From positions 1 through 5,183 of the forward strand of contig JBDOMT010000483.1 of assembly GCA_039831705.1 (NCBI GenBank): a stretch of DNA of 5,183 nt, written 5' to 3'. The notes beneath the pieces are model-generated. The model worked only from the letters and a program-made list of their open reading frames with translations. It was not told the origin of the DNA and ran no database searches. Numbering within the stretch: position 1 is the first letter of the stretch; each line of letters begins with the position of its first letter. Source of the DNA: JAJRWS01 sp039831705 (GTDB lineage Bacteria; Planctomycetota; Planctomycetia; Pirellulales; Lacipirellulaceae). Positions 1 to 5,129 of this stretch are shown one piece after another. A program made the position numbers and the translations under genes.

Positions 1-4
1 ATAA

Positions 5-86
5 TTTAGCCGCGCAGCGGCGACAGCAGTTGTTTCTAACAAAACCAATTTTCTGCTTGGGCCACTCGCTGTCGCCCTTTCAGGGC
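5..86. repeat. REP-like palindrome cluster, left copy
   Basis: TTTAGCCG (5-12) runs into a perfect 5-bp hairpin, GCCGC-GCA-GCGGC (9-21). The word GGCGACAGC (19-27) is matched by its exact reverse complement GCTGTCGCC (68-76), and a further hairpin GCCCT-TTC-AGGGC lies at 74-86. The stretch 5-24 resembles 375-394 (TTTAGCCG, then GCGGCGA), so these look like two diverged copies of one short repeat. Such GC-rich palindromes are typical of REP elements, which in many bacteria are spread by TnpA_REP-type transposases. No such transposase gene is in this window. The family assignment is inference. Confidence 0.6.
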
Positions 87-264
87 TAACCCGAATAGGT
101 CACCCGTTTCTGCTACGGTGTCCCAAGTCCTTCCGTGGCTGCGTTATGTTTCGGCTTGCGATCCTCAACGTGTAAAAACACGATTGCGGTCGCAAACCTC
201 ACATGCCTTGCCACGAAAGGACTTAAAACACCTCGCGACGAAACGGGTGAAATATGCGGGCTAG
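86..264. repeat. Long imperfect palindrome (about 180 bp hairpin-forming element)
   Basis: The arms pair around a centre near base 175. From outside inwards: 86-97 with 253-264 (10 of 12 pairs), 100-110 TCACCCGTTTC with 240-250 (11 of 11), 117-121 GGTGT with 228-232, 125-139 AAGTCCTTCCGTGGC with 210-224 (14 of 15), 156-161 TTGCGA with 190-195, and 169-173 CGTGT with 178-182, closing on an AAAA loop. All pairs keep nearly the same centre, so this is one nested structure and not a scatter of unrelated repeats. Both flanks are REP-like hairpins. It could be a MITE-like or RAYT-mobilised element, or the template of a structured RNA. The open frames across it look like by-products of the palindrome, so I call no protein here. 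Confidence 0.75.
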
Positions 265-283
265 GGAAAATCTGAAAACTCCA

Positions 284-308
284 CCGTGGGCTCACACCCA
301 CGGCTAAA
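284..308 (-). repeat. REP-like hairpin, inverted copy
   Basis: A perfect 7-bp stem, CCGTGGG (284-290) with CCCACGG (297-303), closes a 6-nt loop CTCACA. It is followed by CGGCTAAA (301-308), the reverse complement of the TTTAGCCG core seen at 5-12 and 375-382. This copy is therefore in the opposite orientation to the other two, the usual arrangement in composite REP clusters. No T-run follows on either strand, so a terminator role is not supported. Confidence 0.6.
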
Positions 309-315
309 TGCTTTC

Positions 316-328
316 GCCACTTCGTGGC
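316..328. repeat. Short hairpin in REP cluster
   Basis: GCCAC-TTC-GTGGC is a perfect 5-bp stem with a 3-nt loop, 12 bases after the 284-303 hairpin. Followed on + by TGTTGCGCTTTTTCATT, it has a short T5 run about 9 bases past the stem (337-341). That is too far away for a standard intrinsic terminator. It is best read as part of the repeat cluster. Confidence 0.45.
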
Positions 329-370
329 TGTTGCGCTTTTTCATTCGTAATAAGTCATAACCAGAAAGTC

Positions 371-411
371 GGGCTTTAGCCGGCTGGCGGCGAACCCTTC
401 GCCTTCAGGCG
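371..411 (+). repeat. REP-like palindrome cluster, right copy
   Basis: GGGCTTTAGCCGGC (371-384) is an imperfect self-complementary core containing TTTAGCCG (375-382). It is followed by the perfect hairpin GGCGAA-CCC-TTCGCC (389-403), which overlaps a second hairpin CGCCT-TC-AGGCG (400-411). The two hairpins share bases, so they are mutually exclusive. Similarity to 5-24 marks this as the second direct copy of the left-hand repeat, bracketing the long palindrome. Confidence 0.6.
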
Positions 412-839
412 GTGGTCTTCAGATCTAACTGCCACAGCCAAAAGGGACCGTTCAACCCGCAGCGTAAGTGTGAATGGCCGTACTGGAATAGAAACTACCA
501 CTTTCGTCGGGTTCCTAAACTGGGTACCCGGCATGTAAAGTACGTGACGCTCCAACTTGTTGAAGTGGCGATCACACAAAAGTTTTTAGCAGCGATCCTC
601 GATCGCATCGAACGACTCGCTCTGCCGCCACCGGTGGTCAATCGGTGCAGCGAGTAGGAGTATGAGGTGGCAAAATGCTGTATGTCGGGAGAAAAGTCTG
701 CGCAGGAAGGGCACGAAGCCCGACCAGGGAGCTTGAAAACCTTCCACTAGGGTGATGGGAGCCCAGGGAATGGGGTCGAGAGTCAAAAAATGAAAACATT
801 TCCGATGCGCTAGGCACGGGAGGGGGTACGCATTTCTGT
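412..839. other. Gene-less stretch with scattered hairpins
   Basis: I find no credible coding sequence. The short frames on both strands show no recognisable motif and mostly start or end inside repeats. Visible structures are CATGTA-AAG-TACGTG (532-546, one G-T pair), a perfect GCGATC-CTC-GATCGC (592-606), and a stem ACTCGCT (615-621) with AGCGAGT (649-655) enclosing CACCG (629-633) with CGGTG (643-647). Bases 656-839 hold nothing I recognise. Part may be decayed mobile DNA or 5' regulatory sequence of the downstream gene, but nothing proves either. Confidence 0.5.
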
Positions 840-845
840 TACAAT
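840..845 (+). promoter_or_regulatory. Possible -10 box for the propeller gene
   Basis: TACAAT differs from the sigma-70 -10 consensus TATAAT at one base and lies 71 bases before the chosen start codon. No convincing -35 box is found 16-18 bases upstream. It directly abuts the 14-bp tandem duplication, so transcription would start within the duplicated word. This is a weak call made from position and one hexamer. Confidence 0.25.
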
Positions 846-873
846 AAGCGACATTCGAGAAGCGACATTCGAG
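846..873 (+). repeat. Perfect 14-bp tandem duplication
   Basis: AAGCGACATTCGAG occurs twice with no gap and no mismatch (846-859 and 860-873). It is followed by a small hairpin CCTGG-N8-CCAGG (874-891) ahead of the start codon at 917. The position between a possible -10 box and the gene suggests a recent duplication in a leader or operator. Two copies could also simply be a slippage event. Confidence 0.85.
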
Positions 874-916
874 CCTGGCGGTGGTTCCAGGTAGATCCAT
901 ATGGAAATCCCAGACT

Positions 917-2185
917 ATGAATCGCACCCACATCCTGCTTTTCTTTCTAGTTATTACGCTTGTAGGCTTATCGACCTCCAACGCTGAAAACTGGCCGCAG
1001 TGGCGCGGCCTGCAACAGAACGGCATCAGTCGTGAGCAAGGCTTGCCGCTCACATGGAGTAAAACCGAAAATATCGCCTGGCGCGTACCGCTCCCTGGTG
1101 TTGCTCCTTCGACGCCTATTGTTTGGAATAAGAAAATCTTTCTCACGAGCACCAACCGCAACAATAAGGAAATTTTGTTGCTTTGCATTGATGCCACGGG
1201 AAAGCAGCTCTGGCAGCGAACCATCGGCCATGGCGATTCGGAGCAGCTAGAAAAGAATAACCTGGCAGCCCCATCTCCATGTACGGATGGTAAGCATATT
1301 TGGACTCTTACTGGCAACGGTACTGTCGCTTGCTACAATTTTTCAAGCAGTCGCCAATGGCAATTTCAGATAGAGGATCGGTATGGCAAAATTGACATGC
1401 CTTGGAGTATTGCTTCATCGCCAACGCTTGATGGGAATCTCTTGTACATTCAGTTATTCCATCTTAATTCAAGTCGAGTGATTGCTGTCGAAAAGAGTTC
1501 CGGCGAAGAAGTATGGAACGTAGAACGGCAAACCGATGCCGAAGGAAAATGTATGCGTTCTTATGCCACGCCCCTCATCTATCGCGACGACCATCGCGAG
1601 TATCTACTCACTCATGGACAAGACTACATCGTTGCTCTTGATCTGCTTGACGGCAGCGAGCTTTGGCGCTGCGGCGATTTTCACCCCCGCAGCGGCTACG
1701 ATCCGATGATGCATATTTCGTCGTCGCCAGTCATTGGCTCAGGCGTTATCCTAGTTCCCTCCGGAGCAAACGGAAATTTTCAAGCCCTGCGTTCTGACGC
1801 TTCTGGGCTTATTGCCACCAACTCGAAGTATCGGCTTTGGAACCATTACATTTCGCCCAAGCGTCCCTCAGCCTTGATTTTCGATTCGGAAGTGTACGTT
1901 TGCAAAGAGTCCGGTGTGCTCCATTGTCTTGACACACAAACTGGGGAGCAACACTACAAACGAGCCCTCCACCGACACACACATCATGCATCGCCTGTTT
2001 ACGCCGACGGCCGTATCTATTTGACTGCCCGCGACGGCACCGTCACGATCATCAAACCCGGTAAACGATTTGAAGTCCTCGCTACTAACACAATCGACGA
2101 GCCTATCAGCGCTTCTCCAGCTATCTCTGACGGCCGTATTTATCTGCGCACATTCGAGGCGCTCTACGCAGTTTCTAAACCTTAG
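917..2185 (+). CDS. Secreted PQQ-like beta-propeller repeat protein
   Basis: This 422-residue protein belongs to the PQQ-binding-like (BamB-type) beta-propeller group. Residues 1-23 form a signal peptide: MNR, a hydrophobic run to about residue 18, and a likely cleavage after SNA, so it should act outside the cytoplasm. The mature protein opens with NWPQWRG (25-31), a signature I associate with large planctomycete propeller families. Repeated blade motifs of the form DxxTGxxxW are seen near 92-99, 190-200, 240-250 and 338-347 (the last with Tyr for Trp). Blade-start strands carrying S-P or T-P lie near 65-69, 168-171, 218-221, 269-273, 359-362 and 400-403. I chose ATG 917 over an in-frame GTG at 881 because the signal peptide starts there; GGAAA at 903-907 is a weak Shine-Dalgarno. 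No PQQ-dehydrogenase catalytic motif is evident, so an enzymatic role is not supported. It may be a scaffold or binding protein. Family call firm, function unknown. Confidence 0.88.
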   Translation: MNRTHILLFFLVITLVGLSTSNAENWPQWRGLQQNGISREQGLPLTWSKTENIAWRVPLPGVAPSTPIVWNKKIFLTSTNRNNKEILLLCIDATGKQLWQRTIGHGDSEQLEKNNLAAPSPCTDGKHIWTLTGNGTVACYNFSSSRQWQFQIEDRYGKIDMPWSIASSPTLDGNLLYIQLFHLNSSRVIAVEKSSGEEVWNVERQTDAEGKCMRSYATPLIYRDDHREYLLTHGQDYIVALDLLDGSELWRCGDFHPRSGYDPMMHISSSPVIGSGVILVPSGANGNFQALRSDASGLIATNSKYRLWNHYISPKRPSALIFDSEVYVCKESGVLHCLDTQTGEQHYKRALHRHTHHASPVYADGRIYLTARDGTVTIIKPGKRFEVLATNTIDEPISASPAISDGRIYLRTFEALYAVSKP

Positions 2186-2258
2186 CGCACTGTGGAGTTG
2201 CTTAAAAAATCTGCGCATAAGTGCATAGCCATGCAAATGACCTTTGAGGTGGTCCTAA

Positions 2259-2287
2259 TTGACAGACAGGTGATGTGCTAATAATAC
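2259..2287 (+). promoter_or_regulatory. Sigma-70-like promoter match without a clear gene
   Basis: A perfect -35 hexamer TTGACA (2259-2264) is followed, after exactly 17 bases, by TAATAC (2282-2287), which matches only half of the -10 consensus. No start codon with a sustained reading frame follows, so if it is active the product would be a non-coding transcript running towards the tRNA fragment. It may be chance in AT-rich DNA. Confidence 0.2.
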
Positions 2288-2288
2288 T

Positions 2289-2496
2289 GGTCATCAGTCG
2301 TATGTCGTAGATCAGCGAGCAACTGGCAAACGCAAATTTTCCGTTTTAACCACTCTTTACAATGCAAATTTTGCCCTGTTTGTATCTCAGAACTGGGGAT
2401 TCTAGCGAAACGTAACTCCGGCAATTGAGGCCATTATTGCTGGGAAATATGGATAACATTTTGAATAACATTGAACCCAAATGATCACTGATGACC
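2289..2496. repeat. 10-bp inverted repeat pair
   Basis: GGTCATCAGT (2289-2298) is matched by its exact reverse complement ACTGATGACC (2487-2496), 188 bases away. A near copy, GGTCATCGGT, occurs at 2579-2588 inside the tRNA fragment. The shared word across the interval and the tRNA fragment could be recombinase-binding sequence, but a ten-base match could also be coincidental. Confidence 0.4.
2452..2472 (+). repeat. Short direct repeat, 12-base period
   Basis: GATAACATT (2452-2460) and AATAACATT (2464-2472) share eight bases, ATAACATT, at a spacing of 12 bases. It lies about 95 bases before the tRNA fragment. Another 12-base-period pair lies just after that fragment (2612-2632) with a different sequence. 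Confidence 0.45.
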
Positions 2497-2564
2497 CCTT
2501 TTCAGTTATCCAAAAATACCTGTAACTGCGGTATTACGGTAGTTCTAGTTGATCAGTGATGCCC
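2482..2564 (+). repeat. Direct repeat adjoining the tRNA fragment
   Basis: TGATCACTGATGACCC (2482-2497) and TGATCAGTGATGCCC (2550-2564) are the same word apart from one substitution and one missing base. The second copy ends one base before the tRNA fragment begins. Within them ATCACTGAT (2484-2492) and ATCAGTGAT (2552-2560) are also perfect reverse complements, so the pair can be read as direct or inverted. Confidence 0.5.
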
Positions 2565-2565
2565 A

Positions 2566-2607
2566 CTCATAACCTCGAGGTCATCGGTTTGAATCCGGCT
2601 CCCGCCA
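2566..2607 (+). pseudogene. 3' fragment of a tRNA-Met(CAT) gene, att-like
   Basis: The sequence begins with a complete anticodon loop CTCATAA (2566-2572, anticodon CAT) and the 3' anticodon strand CCTCG (2573-2577). A variable loop follows, then a T-arm with a TTTGAAT loop (2588-2594) and 3' strand CCGGC (2595-2599). The 3' acceptor strand TCCCGCC (2600-2606) and discriminator A (2607) complete it, with no encoded CCA. The 5' half is missing: the upstream bases supply neither a GGCGGGA-type acceptor strand, nor a convincing D-arm, nor CGAGG to pair with CCTCG. The first T-stem pair would be A-C, a sign of decay or a bad copy. Tyrosine recombinases commonly use the segment from the anticodon loop to the tRNA 3' end as att core, so an integration scar is the likeliest explanation. 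I cannot tell whether the parent was initiator or elongator tRNA-Met. Confidence 0.72.
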
Positions 2608-2611
2608 CTTT

Positions 2612-2632
2612 GAAAAACAGCTGGAAAAACAG
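2612..2632 (+). repeat. Tandem 9-of-12 direct repeat after tRNA fragment
   Basis: GAAAAACAG occurs at 2612-2620 and again at 2624-2632, a 12-base period, beginning five bases after the tRNA discriminator base. Closely spaced short direct repeats beside an att core can be arm-type binding sites for integrases or excisionases. No integrase is in the window to support that. Confidence 0.5.
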
Positions 2633-2646
2633 ATATATTTTACCTT

Positions 2647-2671
2647 CGGGCATTCCGGATGTGAATGCCCG
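2647..2671. other. Perfect 9-bp hairpin
   Basis: CGGGCATTC (2647-2655) pairs perfectly with GAATGCCCG (2663-2671) around a 7-nt loop. It lies 40 bases after the tRNA fragment and 229 bases beyond the stop codon of the minus-strand gene. Neither strand has the U-rich tail of a classical intrinsic terminator: + continues TCGAAAAG and - continues AAGGTAAAAT. It could end the old tRNA transcript, protect a 3' end, or be a lone palindrome. Confidence 0.6.
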
Positions 2672-2899
2672 TCGAAAAGTGCAGCGCCCCACGGCAATTG
2701 ACTGAATGAGTGCCAATTCCCTTGGTTTGCTGATGCTTCCCAACAAACGTCAGAATTGAGATTTAGAGACAGGCTCTGGGCGGCTGCGCATTACTGGAGC
2801 CACTCACCCATTGGAGCTTATGTCAAAAGGGGTGGTTATTCGGGACGGATGGCATGGTGTTGTAAGGTGCACCAACCAGCTTCGCGATTTCACCACTTC

Positions 2900-4861
2900 C
2901 TATTCGCCGGGTGCCGGTAGCAGGTCAATTCCGTCGTGGTCGGGTCGCACTCGCAAGCGAATAGACCAGAGGGCTTCGGACTTCGCGTCTTTCCTCGAGT
3001 GCCCACCGGTATGGATGTAGGCTGCCCAAACGGAGCCGTCTGACATCTCTACAGCCTGGCCATAGCCGTAGACAGATGGGTCGACCGGGAAGCCCCACTC
3101 CTCATGAGGGCAGGTCCATGTCTCGCCGCCATCAATGCTGAACATCGCACGGAGACCGTCTGCGCCGTAGGATCCGTGGAGGCACAATAGTGTACCGTCC
3201 TGCAGGGTCATCAACCGTGGTTCGAAAAGGCGGATGCCGAAGGGAATGGGCTTGGTCCACGACCGACCTCCATCGCCTGACCAGGCGATGTCACCCTCAG
3301 GACGTGCAATGAGCACAAGTCGGCCATCGGAGAGCTGCGTCACTGCTGTCTCTGACATCTCGTGGTCTGCAGACACCGTCGAGAGGAATTCCCAGGTATC
3401 GCCGCTGTCAGTCGAACGGCAAAAGGCGACCATATCGTGTTGCGCGTCCACGGTCCTGCCGTAAACACAAATGAGCACTGATCCATCTTGAAGTTCGATG
3501 ATCGGGCCATCCGTGGCGTCAAATACAAACGGAACTGGCAGTCGCTTTGGCTCCTGCTCCCAGGTAAAGCCGTTGTCGATGGATCGGATGATCCCGGTGA
3601 GTGTAGTCTTGCTCGGATCACGCGCGAGGTCTGTTCCGGTCGGGCCGGCGTATGTGAAGAGACTGCAGAGGATCGTGCCGCCCTGCAGTTGACAAAAGTT
3701 GGGAGCGCGGTCGTCCCAGGGTGTGTCCAGGAGGACCGTGGGCTTGGACCAAGTCTTCCCACCGTCGGTGGAGCGGATGAGCTCAGCGCGGCCCCCACGA
3801 GGGGCGTCAATGTCGGTTGGCATGCCGATCTTTTTCCACTCCTCCACCACTGCCGGGTTCCCCTCGAAGTAGGCGGTCGGCGGGGATGCGTGCCAGTAGC
3901 CTGAGGAGAAACCAACGAGCATCGTGCCATCCTGCAGCACGATTGGTGACTGCCAACCGACGAAACCACCATAGCCGGGGTAGGGATCAGGTTGGTTCAC
4001 GCCAGGCCCAACTAGCATGCGCCGACAGTGGCGATAGTCTTCGGCAGGATTGCCGCCCTGGATCACCTTTACAGCGGGCGTATTGGCATCCTCTATATTT
4101 TTCAGTTTCAGCTTTAGGGCCGATGGAAGTTCTTTGATCTCTATATCCTTGTAATAGATGATCGCTTTCATTTCGCCATGAATTTGTACCGCAATAATGC
4201 CATCACGATCGATCGCGTTGTCCTTCTCGACATAGTCAACTGTCTGCACGCCATTGAGCCATAGCTGAATGTGATCTCCATCGGCACGGATTCGATAAGT
4301 CTGCCATCCATCCGCTGCGATTGCTGTTTGAGCTTCCAGCAGCGCCGCCTTGTCCGGACTGGCTAACATGCGTCGACGGCGACTTTCGTCATAGAGATGA
4401 CCATCCACGCTCGGGCCAATGTCTGCCTGAAAACCGCTGACTTCGTGATGATTTGGAATTCGTCGGGTTCGGAACTGCACTCCCGCATTGACATTGTGAT
4501 TGCCGGTGATTTTAAATTTCAGTCGTAGTTCAAAATTCTCGAACTTTTTGTTCGTCGCGAGAAACTCGTTGCGGGATGCAACTTCATCAAGCGAACCGGC
4601 GGTGATCATTCCTTTTTCAATCCGCCATGTGTTTGTTGTGTCACCTTCCCATCCGGAGAAACTCTTTCCATCAAACAGCGACACGAACTTTCTGTCCGCA
4701 GCCTCCAAGTTCTCGATCTCGTGAAGAGAAATCACTGACACCAGAACTGCGATGATCAGCCCCACACGTGGGCCACGGAGCAACTCTAACCAAAGTGTCA
4801 CGAACGTAGAGAAGGTCAATCGATTGCATGTAAGGGCGTTTTGCTCGGTGGATACTATCAT
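2900..4861 (-). CDS. Secreted DUF1080 / Asp-box sialidase fusion protein
   Basis: This 653-residue protein has three parts. Residues 1-55 are an export signal with an unusually long n-region, a hydrophobic segment at 33-46 and possible cleavage near LEA (52-54). Residues 57-246 are a DUF1080 (3-keto-disaccharide hydrolase, PF06439) domain: LFDGKSFSGW (62-71), GVQFRTR (127-133), GFQADIG (143-149) and LYDESRRRRML (156-166), ending IEIKEL. Residues 264 to about 640 are a BNR/sialidase-type propeller with five Asp-boxes (SxDxGxxW) at 364-371, 427-434, 483-490, 528-535 and 575-582. The DUF1080 family is tied to hydrolysis of 3-keto-glycosides, and the sialidase fold to exo-sialidases and related lyases. 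The substrate here is unknown, no FRIP motif is visible, and I could not assign the catalytic Arg triad. A likely role is secreted glycan breakdown. GC is about 60% in sampled sialidase blocks and 37-53% in the DUF1080 part, with a sharp step near 4080. GGGAG lies 10 bases before the start. A later start would trim the n-region. Confidence 0.88.
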   Translation of the reverse strand: MIVSTEQNALTCNRLTFSTFVTLWLELLRGPRVGLIIAVLVSVISLHEIENLEAADRKFVSLFDGKSFSGWEGDTTNTWRIEKGMITAGSLDEVASRNEFLATNKKFENFELRLKFKITGNHNVNAGVQFRTRRIPNHHEVSGFQADIGPSVDGHLYDESRRRRMLASPDKAALLEAQTAIAADGWQTYRIRADGDHIQLWLNGVQTVDYVEKDNAIDRDGIIAVQIHGEMKAIIYYKDIEIKELPSALKLKLKNIEDANTPAVKVIQGGNPAEDYRHCRRMLVGPGVNQPDPYPGYGGFVGWQSPIVLQDGTMLVGFSSGYWHASPPTAYFEGNPAVVEEWKKIGMPTDIDAPRGGRAELIRSTDGGKTWSKPTVLLDTPWDDRAPNFCQLQGGTILCSLFTYAGPTGTDLARDPSKTTLTGIIRSIDNGFTWEQEPKRLPVPFVFDATDGPIIELQDGSVLICVYGRTVDAQHDMVAFCRSTDSGDTWEFLSTVSADHEMSETAVTQLSDGRLVLIARPEGDIAWSGDGGRSWTKPIPFGIRLFEPRLMTLQDGTLLCLHGSYGADGLRAMFSIDGGETWTCPHEEWGFPVDPSVYGYGQAVEMSDGSVWAAYIHTGGHSRKDAKSEALWSIRLRVRPDHDGIDLLPAPGE

Positions 4862-4871
4862 TTTCTAAATT

Positions 4872-4876
4872 CTCCC
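4872..4876 (-). promoter_or_regulatory. Ribosome binding site of the DUF1080-sialidase gene
   Basis: On the minus strand GGGAG ends 10 bases before the ATG at 4861. The spacing is slightly long but acceptable, and it supports this ATG, the earliest start, despite the long n-region of the signal sequence. Confidence 0.45.
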
Positions 4877-4986
4877 AGGTTGTTGGCGCGATGACGCTAG
4901 TAGACGACCAGAGACCCCCAAGCATACCGGATCCCTGAGGTTCTTTTCTTCGGACATATCGATGGCCCCGTTAGATCGCCACATTC

Positions 4987-4992
4987 AGTATA
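4987..4992 (-). promoter_or_regulatory. Possible -10 box for the DUF1080-sialidase gene
   Basis: The minus strand reads TATACT here, a one-mismatch -10 hexamer, 125 bases upstream of the start codon. The -35 position at 16-18 bases spacing is poor (TTACGG). It lies close to where the insertion sequence probably begins, so the insertion may have cut or rebuilt the upstream promoter. The interval 4862-4986 contains no gene or strong hairpin that I can see. Confidence 0.2.
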
Positions 4993-5054
4993 GAATCAAC
5001 ACCACCACTCCGTAAAAGCATAATCCCGCATTTCCCATTTGACCCGATACGTTT

Positions 5055-5070
5055 TGGCATGAGATTTGCG
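5055..5070 (+). promoter_or_regulatory. Sigma-54-like -24/-12 promoter
   Basis: TGGCATG (5055-5061), four bases, then TTGCG (5066-5070) matches the sigma-54 consensus TGGCACG-N4-TTGCW except for T in place of C in the -24 box, a common variant, and the final base. The invariant GG (5056-5057) and GC (5068-5069) have the required 10 bases between them. Transcription would start near 5081, about 50 bases before the transposase ATG. An upstream activator site cannot be identified. Sigma-54 control of a transposase would be unusual, so a chance match remains possible. Confidence 0.45.
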
Positions 5071-5118
5071 CCAACCCTTTGAAGACAAAGGATTTGACGC
5101 GTTTCACGCCAATGTGAC

Positions 5119-5124
5119 AGGGGA
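5119..5124 (+). promoter_or_regulatory. Ribosome binding site of the partial transposase
   Basis: AGGGGA ends five bases before the ATG at 5130. It is a good Shine-Dalgarno at normal spacing and fixes the start of a frame too short to judge on length. Confidence 0.55.
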
Positions 5125-5129
5125 ACCCA

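Larger units (their letters stand above)
2186..2899. other. Gene-less interval between convergent genes
   Basis: No open frame here has a recognisable product. The interval holds a tRNA fragment, several short direct and inverted repeats, a sigma-70-like promoter match and a 9-bp hairpin, all listed separately. A small stem TGCAT-AGCC-ATGCA (2222-2235) lies 37 bases after the propeller stop codon but has no T-tract. GCAAATTTT occurs twice, 32 bases apart (2332-2340 and 2364-2372). Bases 2672-2899 show nothing I can name. The stretch about 2300-2560 appears AT-richer than the flanking genes, in line with inserted or decayed DNA. Confidence 0.55.

Noticed and set aside
113..301. Short minus-strand frame across the palindrome cluster
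   Set aside because: It lies wholly inside the 86-264 palindrome and the 284-303 hairpin, so the frame is a by-product of the repeats.
1..411. CRISPR array
   Set aside because: The repeats are palindromes of unequal length and spacing in both orientations, with no regular repeat-spacer pattern and no cas gene.
881..916. GTG at 881 as start of the propeller protein
   Set aside because: It would add 12 polar residues before an otherwise normal signal peptide and lies within the CCTGG/CCAGG hairpin; ATG 917 gives a standard secretion signal.
586..1317. A 243-codon open frame on the minus strand
   Set aside because: More than half lies antisense to the clear propeller coding sequence; the translation is Cys/Arg/Phe-rich with no family motif, and the remainder crosses non-coding hairpins.
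2528..2607. A complete tRNA gene
   Set aside because: The upstream bases (GCGGTAT...TAGTTCTAG...) do not pair with the acceptor 3' strand TCCCGCC or anticodon 3' strand CCTCG, and no D-arm forms.
2647..2671. Intrinsic terminator
   Set aside because: The stem is good but neither strand has a T-run directly after it, so only a hairpin is called.
3340..3972. A 210-codon minus-strand frame inside the sialidase half, and a 138-codon plus-strand frame at 3488-3904
   Set aside because: Both are shadows of the GC-rich sialidase coding sequence in other frames, with biased Ser/Pro/Arg composition and no recognisable domain.
5039..5067. Sigma-70 promoter (TTGACC as -35) for the transposase
   Set aside because: At 17-base spacing the -10 position reads AGATTT, a poor match; the overlapping -24/-12 motif is far better.
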